Assembly: GCA_944990035.1 (NCBI GenBank)
Contig: CALYLX010000075.1
Span: 124,001 to 188,000 of the forward strand
From: Clitopilus passeckerianus
Lineage: Eukaryota > Basidiomycota > Agaricomycetes > Agaricales > Entolomataceae
Length of the DNA: 64,000 nucleotides
Reading direction: 5' to 3'
The position numbers and the translations under genes were made by a program. Below, piece by piece: positions 35,212 through 47,047 of the stretch (its first letter is position 1; each line of letters starts with the position of its first letter). Below the pieces are notes generated by a model. It was not told the origin of the DNA, made no database searches, and was given only the letters and a program-made list of their open reading frames with translations.

Positions 35212-37560
35212 TCGATTAAAGGATACTGTGATCCCACTCGCTGCTTTCAAAGACATAGTAACTCAGGAGTTGACGATCGGAGGCGAAGGGATGAACGATA
35301 ATTGAATTAGAAGAAAACGAGGCTGTTAGGAGGCAGGGGGTGCCATGTACAGAATGGGTCTGGAAGGCATCTTGCCAGATAACCATATCGATTGTACGAT
35401 TTATTTGCATTAGTACAGTACTTTGAGATAAACGAGGTCCATATTCAGATAACACCAGCAGCATCACCCTCCCAGCATGCGTTCTCAACCGATGTATCCC
35501 AATGCCTCGCCATTTCTGTTCTGGACGAACTTGATCACGACCTCCAGCGAAACATTATCATCGGCAAGGTCTTGAGACTAGGCCCTGCTAGAAGGTGTGT
35601 CAATGTTTGCGGGAGCAGATGGACGACCTGGCGAGGATAGTTTGTTAGCATGGGTGCATGGAGATGAGGAAACGAAGGGTAATATACATACATCGTTTTC
35701 GGGGTCTATGACGGTGTCTATCTTCAAGCGTTGGTTGTAGGTGTTCCTGGTGCTGGGGCCGCACCTGGGTAGGACACCTTCATTCACTTTACGAATGATC
35801 TAGGCGGGAGTGACAGAAATGTCCTAAGGTTCACCAGCAAGTGTAAAGGGATTCCGGGGTCGAGGAGCAGGGCCTGTCAGAATAGAGTTAGCATGTATCC
35901 ATGAATATGTCGAACGGCAAAGGTACGTACACCTTGGGTAAGGTGAGGTCGGGACAGTCCTTCTTGATGGCTAACCACCCGATTTCTTCAGGGCGATAGC
36001 ACAGGTGAGCCAGCTATTGGGAGGTGCATCTTCGTTTGCCGTACAACGCAGCCAGCGGGAGGGTAGTGGAACAACCTGTAGGCGACCGGTTAGTGGACGT
36101 TTAGTATGAGAGCTAAACGTAAAGGTTAACCTACCACTGAAAATATAGCTGTGTCGTATTGCTGGGGAATGTCACTAACGGTTGCTTCATGAATTCCTCA
36201 ACGAGATGTACAGCAACGTGCACGACTTTACGATGCTGACCATCCGAGAATCGTATCGAACGGTGGTGGGGTGAATGGATCCAAACAGTATGCTGTCGAG
36301 ACGAACATGAGTTTGAGCTTGAGGTTGCAAAAAAGAAACGACAACGAACCTGGTCGTGGTGCGTATTCACCCACAACTGCCCTATTTCTCCGCGCAGGTC
36401 TAGACGGAGCTGAGTCCTGACGATCTAAAGCATGAGAGTGAGCGTTTGCAAGTAATGAAAGAGCAGTACCGGGATACTTACCGCCGTTCACTAGCGAGAG
36501 TATCCTGTAGCATAGAAGCGACGGTTGGACAGACAAGAGCGGCTGTGGTCAGCAGTAAAGCTCAATATTATGCCAAGCATAGTGCCTTTGATGTGGGACC
36601 GAAAGATTGAGGCACTGGATACAGGACGCCGTATTGAAGGCGGATGGTAGGCTGCTGGGGAACAAAGAGATGAGAGCGAGCTTCAGTCGGGGGCCAGGGA
36701 TAAGCTTACCTCGTTGCAAGCCCGCACACGCCCGGCGTTCGCTTCGTTGATGAGGTATTTGGGGTGCACATCTGCCGCCAAGGGGGACTTCCAGCATGGT
36801 CTCCGTCCGGTTGCCAGGTAGAATCCTTAATTGGCCAGAATATCATTAATACCGGGGAGACGCTCTGTGTTGAAGAGCTCATGCGACGAAGAATTCGTTG
36901 ATGAGGATTAGAGCAAACGAGAGCGCCGTCGGTTGGTCGAGGAGGGTGAGGCGTCCAGGCCTGAGGGCCGAATGACAAGTCGGGCCGGTCGGTGTTCAGA
37001 TAGCTCCAGTAGAGAGAGAAGTACCTCTATGCCTCCACATAGCATAGCAATAGCAAGTATCAGCTTCTGCTTAGGTGGCAAAACGAGGAGCACTAAAGAC
37101 TGTCAGCTGGTTGGTGACAACGGAGGCTGAGAGAGCGATGGGATGGGGGATGGCTTGTTTGTGCTTGATGTTTGCCCAAGACGATGCCAAGCAACGCGCT
37201 CCAGAAACACCAGCAACAGCCAAATTGAGTACGCGTTATTGTGCACTGGCCTGTGGAACAAACAATGGAATCAGCTCGAATCAAGCCGTCCATCCTTCTC
37301 CCCTGCCCAGGATATCTGCAAACACGAAATGTACCTGGATCTTCTTCCAACCTTCCTCCCACCAGCGCGAAGCTTTGTTGCTTCATTCTCGTGCCCGTAT
37401 CGTCAGTATTCTCGGTGGCCGCGGAAAAGGAACATTCTCATGTTATGGAATTGAAGGATGATTGTCGTTTCAACTGCTTAGGCGTCAACTCAGACAGATC
37501 ACTGATGCTTGCGCTTTTTTATTTCAAGTGACGGTAGGGGCCTTACAGCGGTTGACTGCC
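35212..37560 (-). pseudogene. Decayed multi-exon gene, copy 2 (unidentified)
   Basis: Paralogous to the stretch at 27.0-28.9 kb: matching blocks at 35570-35710, 35936-35960, 36180-36360 and 36640-36710. On the minus strand, exon-like patches are LAIKKDCPDLTLPK ending at a gtgtac donor (about 35934) and ADVHPKYLINEANAGRVRAC ending near a gtaagc donor (about 36712). The frames are broken in between. I cannot identify the protein. Confidence 0.45.
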
Positions 37561-39143
37561 CCCATTGCCTCTCTCTCTCACGGCGCCTGCTGTTTCAACG
37601 CTGGCATTCAGGTTGATGCTTGAACCTAAACATGGCGACGTTTGTGGATGCCGACGCTGTGGTTGTCCTTCGTAAGCATAATCTCCTCTAATTCACTCCG
37701 CACCGACACGACCCTATTCACCCTTCATCTCGGATACCATTCTTCCCCCTTCCTAGCCATTTGCTGACTCGGCTACTTTCTCTCAGACCAAAGCTACCAC
37801 CAAAAACGAAGTGAATATCGTCTTCTGGGCTGTCGACCCCGCCGCCATGTATACGCCGATTCTCGTATGGTCTGAACATAACGTTACCCTCCAATACTGA
37901 GGAAGGCACGCAAGATCTCGCTTTCTCATCCACTGAGGTTCGTCTTTTCCGCGGTTCCTTGCTAGAAACGTCTGTGACCAGAGGTTCGTTAGTTTGCCTG
38001 CGTCCTTTGGATTCTAACATGCTCGTCTATCTCCTATACTGCACCTTCTGGCTTAACGAACTATTGTCGCAACACATCAGCTGGTGGGTAATGACGGCAT
38101 AAGGGAGATGAAGCTGTGAGCAGGATTGTTGGCGAGGGGGATGCTCAGTTTATGTGAACGGTATGGCATCGTCTTAGTGTTTGATTTTTTCACCGAAACC
38201 CACGTTTTAGCTGATTTTAGCGTCCTCAGGCGCGGTTTCGGAACCTCATTGTACAGAAGCATGGCAGGAATCGAGTCCGTAGCGCCAAGGGAGAGCATTC
38301 ACGTGGATATGAGGACCGGTTTCCGTAAGTTCTTCCCCTGGGCAGATGCCTACCCCGATGCTCCTGTATTCTACATCCATCCCTCCAAACTCACATCTAT
38401 ATTCAATAATTTCCTCCATTGCTAACTTCGTCTTTTTCTTCTTCTAGACCGAGGGCAAGGTGGCTACATGTGGTCCCATAATCCGACAACCGCAACTCGA
38501 TATATGCTAATAGCTAGCCCATCCGATACTGGTGCCTTCACAACGAGAGTAGTCAATGGCGTTGCTTTCTCGCGATTGATATTTTGAGAGGCTCGTAAGT
38601 TCATACGCTTCTGGCCCATCTGGTTTCGAAATAGCTGAGGCACAACGGCTTTGGCCAGCAGCCACGCCGGAGAAAAGTTTCCCGTGGCGGTACCCTAGGC
38701 TGTGACAGCTGACGGCACGATCATGAGCAGCAAGTTCGCGCTTGTCGACCCCACCACGCTCGAAATGGATCAACCTTGAGATATCAATCCCCGTTGGAAC
38801 TGTTGGATGCCAAGCCCGAGAAACATGACGCAGCGTGTTAGAGGAAGAATTTCAAGGGAATTGTGGAGTAAGCTTCTTCTATAAAATGATGTCAGATTGG
38901 CATTGAAGCGTTTCACCAAGGATTTCAGCAGATACAGATATCCATTCTGTGTAGAATTAATTGCCTTCAATAAGGAAAGTTGCCTGTACCGGTGATCTGA
39001 CAGTCCGCATCAGTTCTCTATAAATTCACCGACAGAGCGCCTATTTCTGGCCATGCGATGCAAGCACAGCATGCATGTTGTCGTTCTGATGGAACGAGAC
39101 ACGCGACCACGTTTCATCTCCTGTACGCTCTCCTTTATCCACC
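37561..39143 (+). pseudogene. Decayed multi-exon sequence upstream of NLR F
   Basis: Exon-like patches include one at 37632 opening MATFVDADAVVVL before a gtaagc donor, one after an acceptor at 37789 reading TKATTKNEVNIVFWAVDP, and one at about 38180-38320 holding VLADFSVLRRGFGTSLYRS. Stops and frame breaks separate them. The position relative to NLR F and the GFxxSxxR motif match the sequence before NLRs E and G. From 38560 to 39143 nothing is recognised except the promoter side of NLR F. Confidence 0.4.
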
Positions 39144-41960
39144 ATGTCCCTAAAGAAGATGGGCAACCCATTTCGCCAGCTAGTGTTAACCTCGACGATC
39201 CATGGATCTTCGTTGCCTCAGACGTCAGCTGTTGAAGGTACTCATCAACTTGGACCCGGAAATCCCTCTGCGCATCGTCCGATTGTGGAGGATGCCACCT
39301 CCCTAGCGCTCACGATAACTAGTATATTGAAGGATGTCGCGAAGACCACTGAGAGGCTTCCGTATGTCGAGGGAATTGCTGGAATGGTAAACCAGCTACT
39401 TCAAATCCGTCAGGTTCGCTCACTGTACCATTATATCGGCGACCTCACTCATTTCCCTTCATGTAGGAGCTCCAGGCACATTCGAAACGGTGTAAAGAAA
39501 TCTTGGAGAAGGTCCTTCGAAGCGGAAAGGTGGTCGTTGAGCAATGCGCAATGTTGAAAGGCTATAGGGAAGAAAGCAGGCTTGAACCCTTCTTCGAATG
39601 GCTAGAGGCGTATCACGGGCACGTATCCATTTTCATCTCGACTGCTAGCGATAATACTGAGGAACTCACGCAGCTTATTGAAAGAAGTCTATCGTGTCTT
39701 GCAAACGATGACAAAACGGAGCTTCCTCAATCGGCTCGTCAATCGGGGGCTGGATGAGCTTAATGAGCTTGACCGCAAGATTGAGAGCTTTGGGAGGAAT
39801 GTCGATTCAGTGGGTTATGTTCTCTTCATGAGCCCCCAGGGTTGACTCAAATTCAAACAGATTGGGATCGCGCAAATATTGGCTATAGTGGCCCCACATG
39901 AGACCATTCAGAACGCCCCCGAGTACGGAAACCTCTGATCGTTGCCTTTGCTCACCTTGAGCTGACGCAACTCTAGGTGTAGAGCACCTTCGATCAGTCC
40001 TGCGTCCCTTCTTCCCCCGGGACCAATCCGGGTACTGGAGCGTGATGACGAAAGGGAGAAGATCGTTTCTACTCTTCTATCATCTTCGAATGCGAGAATT
40101 GTGATCCTCGGAATGGGCGGCATTGGGAAAACGACGCTAGCATGTAGCGCTATGCGAGATCCCAGAGTTATAGAAGCCTATCCCCGTCAACTATTCATAT
40201 CATTCGAAGGTCTTTCCACCGCGGAGCTTGTCTATAATTTCCTCGCAAACACCTTCAATATTCCCACTGAGTCTCGAAAGTCGAATGCTCAGGTTCTCGA
40301 GCACGTTGGGCACATCTTGGGACACGAGAAGACAGTCATCTGCATTGACAATTTCGAGACATTTTGGGAGGTCCCAAAGAACCGCCGCGATGCAGATGAT
40401 CTCCTCGGGCAGGTAGCCTTGATTTCAACGCTTGCCCTCATTGTCACAATTCGGGGTATTCAAGGCCCTGGAACTGTCGCTTGGACTCGAGTGGGCCCCT
40501 TGCCACCGTTAACACAGGCCGCGTCTAATGACCTTGTTCACGAAATCACGCAGGGCGAACTTGGAGACAGTGACTCAGATCCGCTACGGAACCTGCTGGC
40601 TGCTGTAGCTGGGGTCCCACTTGCCGTCACCCTGGTAGGAAACCTGTTGCGAGATGGATCAGAAACCCCAAACTCGCTCTGGCACCGATGGAATCAGGAA
40701 AGCACACACGCGATTGGAACGGATGTAGAGGATCGTCAATATCGGCTTGATGTATCGCTGCGGCTCTCCGTATTTGGCCCACGGATGAACGATGCCTCCA
40801 GAGCGGTATTGGCTGCAATTGCTCTCCTTCCTGGCGGCCTCTCTGCTGAAGAGAGCTGGTTGGATGGCTTTCAAAAGCTCCTCCCCCCCTCACTTCACCT
40901 ACGTGATTGCCTTAGATCTGTCCAAAATACGGCCCTCTGTTCACTCGATAGACAGTCATCTCCCCCTCGATACCAGCTCCTTTCTCCGATAAGACAGTTC
41001 TGCATAAAGAAGCCATCCATAGACGTCGAGGTTACTCACAAATTGATAGACCTCTACACCAACCGATTATACGAAAACGAGGAATACGATTCAAGCACTG
41101 AATACACCTGGTTCACCAATGAGCTCTCCAACATCACCGCTATCCTCAACTCTGCACTTTCCCTCCCCTACGTCACCGACTCCCTTGCATATGCTTGCGA
41201 CAATTACACCCGGTGGATGCGTTATCTTGGGTCTCCAACGGCGGATATCATTTGTAAAGCCACCAACGCACAGCCCGAGGGTTCCAAGGCGAAAGCAATC
41301 TGTCTTCAGTCGCACGCTTACGTGCTGTCACGTCAGGATCAGGTTGAAGAAGCCGCGACCCTGTTACAGGAGGCATTATCCATTCACAGGGATGTTGGGG
41401 ACCTCGAGGAGGAGGCTTGGGACTTGAGGGAGCTTGGGAATATTTATTCCCAGCTCGAACGGCTTGACGATGCGGAGGGAGCTCTCAATGATGCTTTGAA
41501 GCTCTACCAAGAACAGGAACACCAGACTGGCGAAGCAAACTGTTTACAATCCCTGGCCAAGGTCTATAACGACGTGGACAAATTGTCCCAAGCTGAAAGT
41601 TCTGCGAAGAAAGCACTTGAGCTATCTCGCTCGCTAGGTAATCGTCTGGGAGAGTTAAATGCACTTAACATACTGGGATGGGTATACAGGAGGCAGGGGA
41701 AGGTGGAGCTGGCAATAGAGACCTTGGATGCTGCCAAGCAAAGCAGCACAGAGATCAATTACACGATTGGCCAGGCTGAAGCAATTCGCTTTCTTGGCTT
41801 GGCTCATGAGGATGCTGGAAGGCCCGATCAAGCTGCTTGTTGCCTTCGAGAAGCTATTGCGCTTTTTGAAAGGGGTTCATCTCCCGTCGATGTACAGCTG
41901 GCCAGAGACGACCTCTCCTACGTGCTCTCAAAGCTAGAGCCTAAGGGTGGACTCTTATAA
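39144..41960 (+). CDS. NLR F: helical bundle - NB-ARC - TPR protein, chimeric
   Basis: Exons 39144-39413, 39467-39618, 39674-39809, 39861-39922 and 39977-41960 give 867 residues. The start (tccaccATGTCC) is well placed. The front resembles NLR D: PIVEDATSLALTITSILKDV, YVEGIAGMVNQLLQIRQ and RGLDELNELDRKIESF, and exon 2 ends at the same GC donor (GG|GCACGT). The P-loop GMGGIGKTT is at about 252-260, with VICIDNFETFWE, VTIRGIQGPG, GVPLAVTLVGNLL and LLSPIRQFC following. From LLSPIRQFC onward the sequence follows NLRs E and G (NAQPEGSKAKA, LQSHAYVLSRQ, KLYQEQEHQTGEANC), as does the 3' flank. This suggests recombination between copies with different N-termini. Role inferred as for the other NLRs. 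Confidence 0.9.
39619..39673 (+). other. Intron of NLR F with a GC donor
   Basis: The intron runs from GCACGT to CACGCAG. A GT donor exists three bases later inside the exon-side codons, but using it puts the conserved LLKEVYRVLQ helix out of frame. The GC choice keeps the 152-bp exon and the frame. Confidence 0.75.
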
Positions 41961-44500
41961 CACATGTATGCACCATCTTCTTTGAACCGATAGTCACTGC
42001 TTTTACTTACAAGTCACGCAGAAATGCCGGACTTGACATGTACCTCGTATAACGGATGCCCTTGGGATTACAACTCGCATACATATTGTAGCACCAATTT
42101 CTTCGAAAAATGAACCTTCGAGCTCATTCTCCGGTGCTCTTTCGCAACTTCTGCATCACTCCCTCATTTGTTCTGCTTGTCGCACTTGCTTAGCCCGCTC
42201 TTTTCACCTTACCTTTCATACGTCCCCGTCTTCGTGTAAAACCTGACATCTGTCAACACGACTTCACTAAGACATCGTTCTTGACAGCCTTTACCTTTGT
42301 GGATAATAAACTGACCCTCGGCGTCTTGACGCGCTCGTCTCAGTTATCCAAAGAAGCTGTGAAGGCGAGGGCGAGCCGGGAGGAATAATTAGGGCCCCTT
42401 ATTGTACCGCCACAGCCCTGAGCTCGTATATACAGCTCCTCAAAGAAGAGTAGAAAGAGATTTAATTGGAGGACACTCGTCTACTTAGTCTTCGGGAAAA
42501 GGTGTTTGCAAGAGAGGGTTCCTGTGAACCTCAACTCGAGTGAAAGCTGGTAAAGAACGGAGAAAAGTCGATAATGTAACGTACGTGGAGCACAGAGAAA
42601 GACGAAAGTTCGAGATACTAAACCCGGTGATGCGAAGCGCGTGAAATGAAGCTAAAGGTGCGTGAAACAGAAAACTCTATCCACACAACACTAACACTCA
42701 AACCACACACAACACGGGTTCGATGGGGCTTATATGAACCAATAGACACCGTAGATACACTTAGCACGAGCGTAGTATAGCCGTGAAATGTAGGAGGTAG
42801 TTCAAAATCGAAGATGTTGAATGCAAAACAAATAAACTCGCGCGCACGCAAGTGAAATCCTTCAATATAACTCAAATGACCTTAGAACTCGCAGTTTCTT
42901 TGGTAGAAGCGCTCGCAAATAGGAATCTAAAGCAGTCACAACACAGGTAATGCTCGAATTCGGTCTCTCGATTACTTGGGGGATTTTCCCGCTCATGCTA
43001 CAGTACTTATACAAAATGATTGCGTCTACAATAGGAAATAAATAGAATATTCTGGAAGTCGGCAGGTGGGTTCTTTCATGTGAATGCTCCGGTAAAACAT
43101 CCATCATGAGTATGAAAACCTGTTGTGAGGCCCAATACTTGAGAAATGGAGAGAAACCTTGGAGATTGATGGACTGGTGCCTATCGAGACGAGGATCCTG
43201 ATTGGTTGGAGACATAGCATGACTCAGAGAAACTAAGAATAGCTTTTCCTTGGCATCTAAGCCGGTAAAATCGCAAGTTCACGTGTATTTATGGCGCAAT
43301 ACACATTTCGAGGGGGTTTCCAGATGATCTTCCCTCTATACCGGGCCGGCAAGGTGAAGTACCATCATTTCTTGTCTCCGATAAATCCGTTGCCCATATG
43401 GAATCGCAGGCAATCAATGCCGAAGCTTCTCCGGATGAATCGGACCTTAACACCGCGCACCAGGAATTCGTCTCCTTGTTTTGTCAAGCTTTGAGAGTTT
43501 CTCGTGTTGATCCTGGACAGTTCGGAGCTCACTTCCAGGCTTCGTAGGTCCAATAGCATTCATTAGGTAGAGATGTAATACACGTAAAATACACAAAATG
43601 CGCAAATTTAGATGTATTAACGGCAGGGCCGTGTCACCGGCCTCAAATACGGATACCGGCTCACCTTGAAAGCATGCAAGAGCAAGGAGACACATGTGTC
43701 TATTCACGTAAGTTACCCATTTCGAGATTTGAGATTTTGGATTCGGGCTGGTCCAGCGGTCTAACTCACGAATTGGCAGGCTTTCCCTAGGCGTGCTTCA
43801 ACTTGACCTGGACCTGTGGTAACTTCGCCACGCTAAGTCGATGACACACGGACATATATATTTTCTGAAGCCTGGAAACGGGCTTGAAAGCTGAGCGAAC
43901 TCGTGGGGTTCGATGAACGGGCGTACTTACTTAAGTTTGCGGGAGGTTGACTTGGGCTTGATCAACGTCCAACCATCCGCTCGGATTCGTTCGTGACGCG
44001 GCAGATCCAAGATGTTGGCGTGGCCCAATTCGGCTAGCTACCACATATGGAGCCGACGGTGCGGGCATGGTCGTGAAGATCAGACTCATTGGTAGTGCTT
44101 TGTGTACTCTTGAATGATTGTTGCTTCGTACAGTCAGGTATGTCTTGGAGACTCTTCACACATATGTTCAAGCCTTATCATGATCGCGTGGGTGAATTGA
44201 TGTGAGAGAAGGAGGCGGCGAATTACTGGATTGGTCCACGCGTTGTTGTACATCGGCATTTGGAACAAACAAAGCACACAGATGCGTGCCTGAATCGGTT
44301 GTGTCGTTCATTTCTCCTTCACCAAGCCTCTTGCAGTTGTCACTTCCATCTTGCCATAACCTTGATTGCCGCAAGAGCAGGACACTCGCCATATGTCATA
44401 TGGACGAAGGTATGTCTGTTTTACGCAGAATCATTTCGGGCAAGCTGCTGACACGGGTCATTTTGCCTTAGCCAATATACGATGCATCTGACGTCAACAT
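41961..44500. other. Region between NLR F and the sequence upstream of NLR G
   Basis: The first 170 bp repeat the NLR 3' flank. From about 42200 to 44500 there are only short frames on both strands with no family signature. The 117-codon minus-strand frame at 42862-43215 is unremarkable. Confidence 0.4.
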
Positions 44501-47047
44501 CGACATCCACGGTCTTTAGATTTGAGCCCGAGGTGGTCAGAGGAATTAGTTAGTGTCCCTCCCATCCTCCACCGTCCTGCCTTGCTGCCCCTATTCTCGC
44601 GGTTTTCTGTCTCTTCGCCGAGAACTACCTACTGACGTGCCTCGTACCCTTCCACTAGATCAACCATATCATCCACTCTTCTATATCGAGCTCAACTACA
44701 CCAGCTGTCGTCGCGGCACGCCAGCCGTAGCTGACGATGATGTACGAAGACGAGGTGGTGAGTAGGATACCACTTGGATTTCAATTCCTTCGCTATAGTT
44801 CACAACCCCATACGTTACGCCGTTCTCTTACCTCTTTTCCCTTGCATTCTCTATGCCCTCCTTCCGTTCTTCTTTACACCGTTACTCTCGCTGCCCCATC
44901 TATATCATCCCTCTTATCGTTCATCACCAACGCTCTCAACATCCAATGTCCCAATCTTGCCCATGTTTCACTTCAGACCTCGTTTTGAGCAGCTTACTAA
45001 CCATTCTCTTCCCCCCGGGTGTTTTCCCCTAAGTTATCGACCAAGAAATACACCACTATCGCCCATTCGTATCTAACGCACCAAACCCGACCCGGGGATC
45101 AATTTCCGAGTCTGTATACCAGTATATCACGTTGCCGAAGGTCAAGAATAGGCCCAAAACATCGGTTGTAGCTACACGATCGTAAAGGTCCGCTCTCTTA
45201 TCCTGGTGCTTCGGAATGAAACCTGACCACTATTCATTTTGACTAGCTGTACGCCCCTGTCTGGAAGATTTGCGGCCAGCAGTAGTTGCTCGACGACGTC
45301 GTGAACAGTATGTCATACCCTTTCTCCCTGCCTTTCTGACAGCCATCACCAATTTAAAATCCTCCAGAATGGCAGGTGGTTAGCGCGAGTGTCAGCATCC
45401 TGCCAAATTTCCTCGACCTTTGCTTCGCTTCCTGGGGGGTATGCCCTCTTCTCAGTGCTATCTCGTTCTTCGTAACCTGATGCATCGCTGTCATTTTCAG
45501 GATTATGTGGTGCTTGAACCCGCCATCCAGGACTAGCGGGAACGGATATTCACGAATACGGCGACTCTGGCTGGAGTAGTTTCCGTAAGTTCTGTCCTCC
45601 ATTCGCGCTTTTCGTACTTTTTCCGTTCGAAATCATGTCACGAACATTTCCGAGTCTTCTACGTATTCTTATCCTTTTTACAGATCAACGAGGAGGGTGC
45701 TTGCGATTTGATTCACATGATCCCGGCCTCGTTCCCGAGCGTTTGGCGGCGGGAAAGATCATGAGTGACAACTCTGTATCGATGCACCGAGTGGTTCGTG
45801 ATTCCCGCGTAATCTGGTATTTACATCTCGAACTGACGCTATTTTAGGTCCACAGGCGTCGGGAACGTATGTTGACCAGATGACTCGATGTATGAATGCT
45901 GTGTGGTGCAGCGGGGAAGGCGAAAGAAGAGGAGGGTGGGATGAATGCACTGTGTCTCGTAAGTTCTCCTTTGCTTTTTTGTTCTTTTAGTGGGTAGTTG
46001 CTAATGCGTGATTCAGGTCTCGATCTCGACCCGTTTTCCCTGCGTATGAGGTCGCTAGTGGACTGAAACGCAATTCTCAACTTTCATATTCCGTTCAAGG
46101 CGAGATGCTGCCTATGCTACCAATAGGCACCCCTCACTTCGACAAGGGCTTATCGCGGCTTGTCGTGCCTTGCTCTGGATCGCGGATGCTGACTACGTTA
46201 TATAGAGGTTTGTCATTGTCTCAACGCTCGGTACATACGCTATAGAGGACTGCTACCTCGGTATGCTGGGCGTTGGCATGGGAGAAGTAACGCCTGGGTT
46301 CGTCGCCGCTTGAGATAAGAATAAGGGCGAGTGTATTGAGCTTTCTCTTCTAGGCGTCAATTGAGGTTGGTTGATTGCTTATCTGCCCCAGACGATAGCT
46401 GATGGATAGTGCAGATTCTCTTCAGGCGTCAACCATGGCTGTGTCTCTGCAATAGAGGTCGGCGGTTTCTCTTTCGGAGTCTCAATCTACAGAGGTTCGT
46501 CTGTTGTTGGGCGTACTTTATTTCACCATCTTGACGACTTTCTTAGGAACAGCTGGTTCACACGTTTAGGCCTTCCTCCCTTCAAGACTCGGTGACTTCA
46601 GATCGGAAACTCGTGCTCAAAAGAACTCTGATTGTCTCCAGTGTCAAACATTAGCTGCGCGTCACATATCCTTAACCCTGTCTAATTTCATCCGGTTCCC
46701 ACATGTCTATGTCATATTTGATACCTTTTCTGCCTTTGAGTTTCCGTCATACCTCCATGTACACATTTGCTTTGCCTTTCCGGTATAGCCACTTTGACAT
46801 TAGCAGACGGGTTATGAGGACACTCCTGCTGTGATATGATCACCTTGTCGTATGAAATCCAAATTTCCTTGTTCCTTGCTTCAATCCGGGCGTCAGAGTA
46901 TAACGGGCGCTTCCCGCCAACCTGGCAGGTGGCTGACAAGGATCATATGACAGTCAATGTCGCTTCTGGCGCTCATCGATAATTCGAGCATTTTGCTTTC
47001 GCTCCATCTATTTAGAATACACAAGCCAACCGTAAAGTGGTTCCACC
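44501..47047 (+). pseudogene. Decayed multi-exon sequence upstream of NLR G
   Basis: Patches between plausible splice sites include YVVLEPAIQD near 45508 followed by a stop, QINEEGACDLIHMIPASFPS after an acceptor at 45683, YVDQMTRCMNAVWC near 45869, and EVGGFSFGVSIYRG at 46455-46496 ahead of a gttcgt donor. A gacgatagctgatg block at 46392 recurs at 54670. The first part aligns with the sequence right of the transposon at 31170. It looks like the least damaged member of the decayed family that precedes NLRs E, F and G. No function can be assigned. Confidence 0.4.

Noticed and set aside
42862..43215. 117-codon minus-strand frame as a small protein
   Set aside because: No family signature and no supporting context; neighbouring sequence is equally AT-rich and unstructured.
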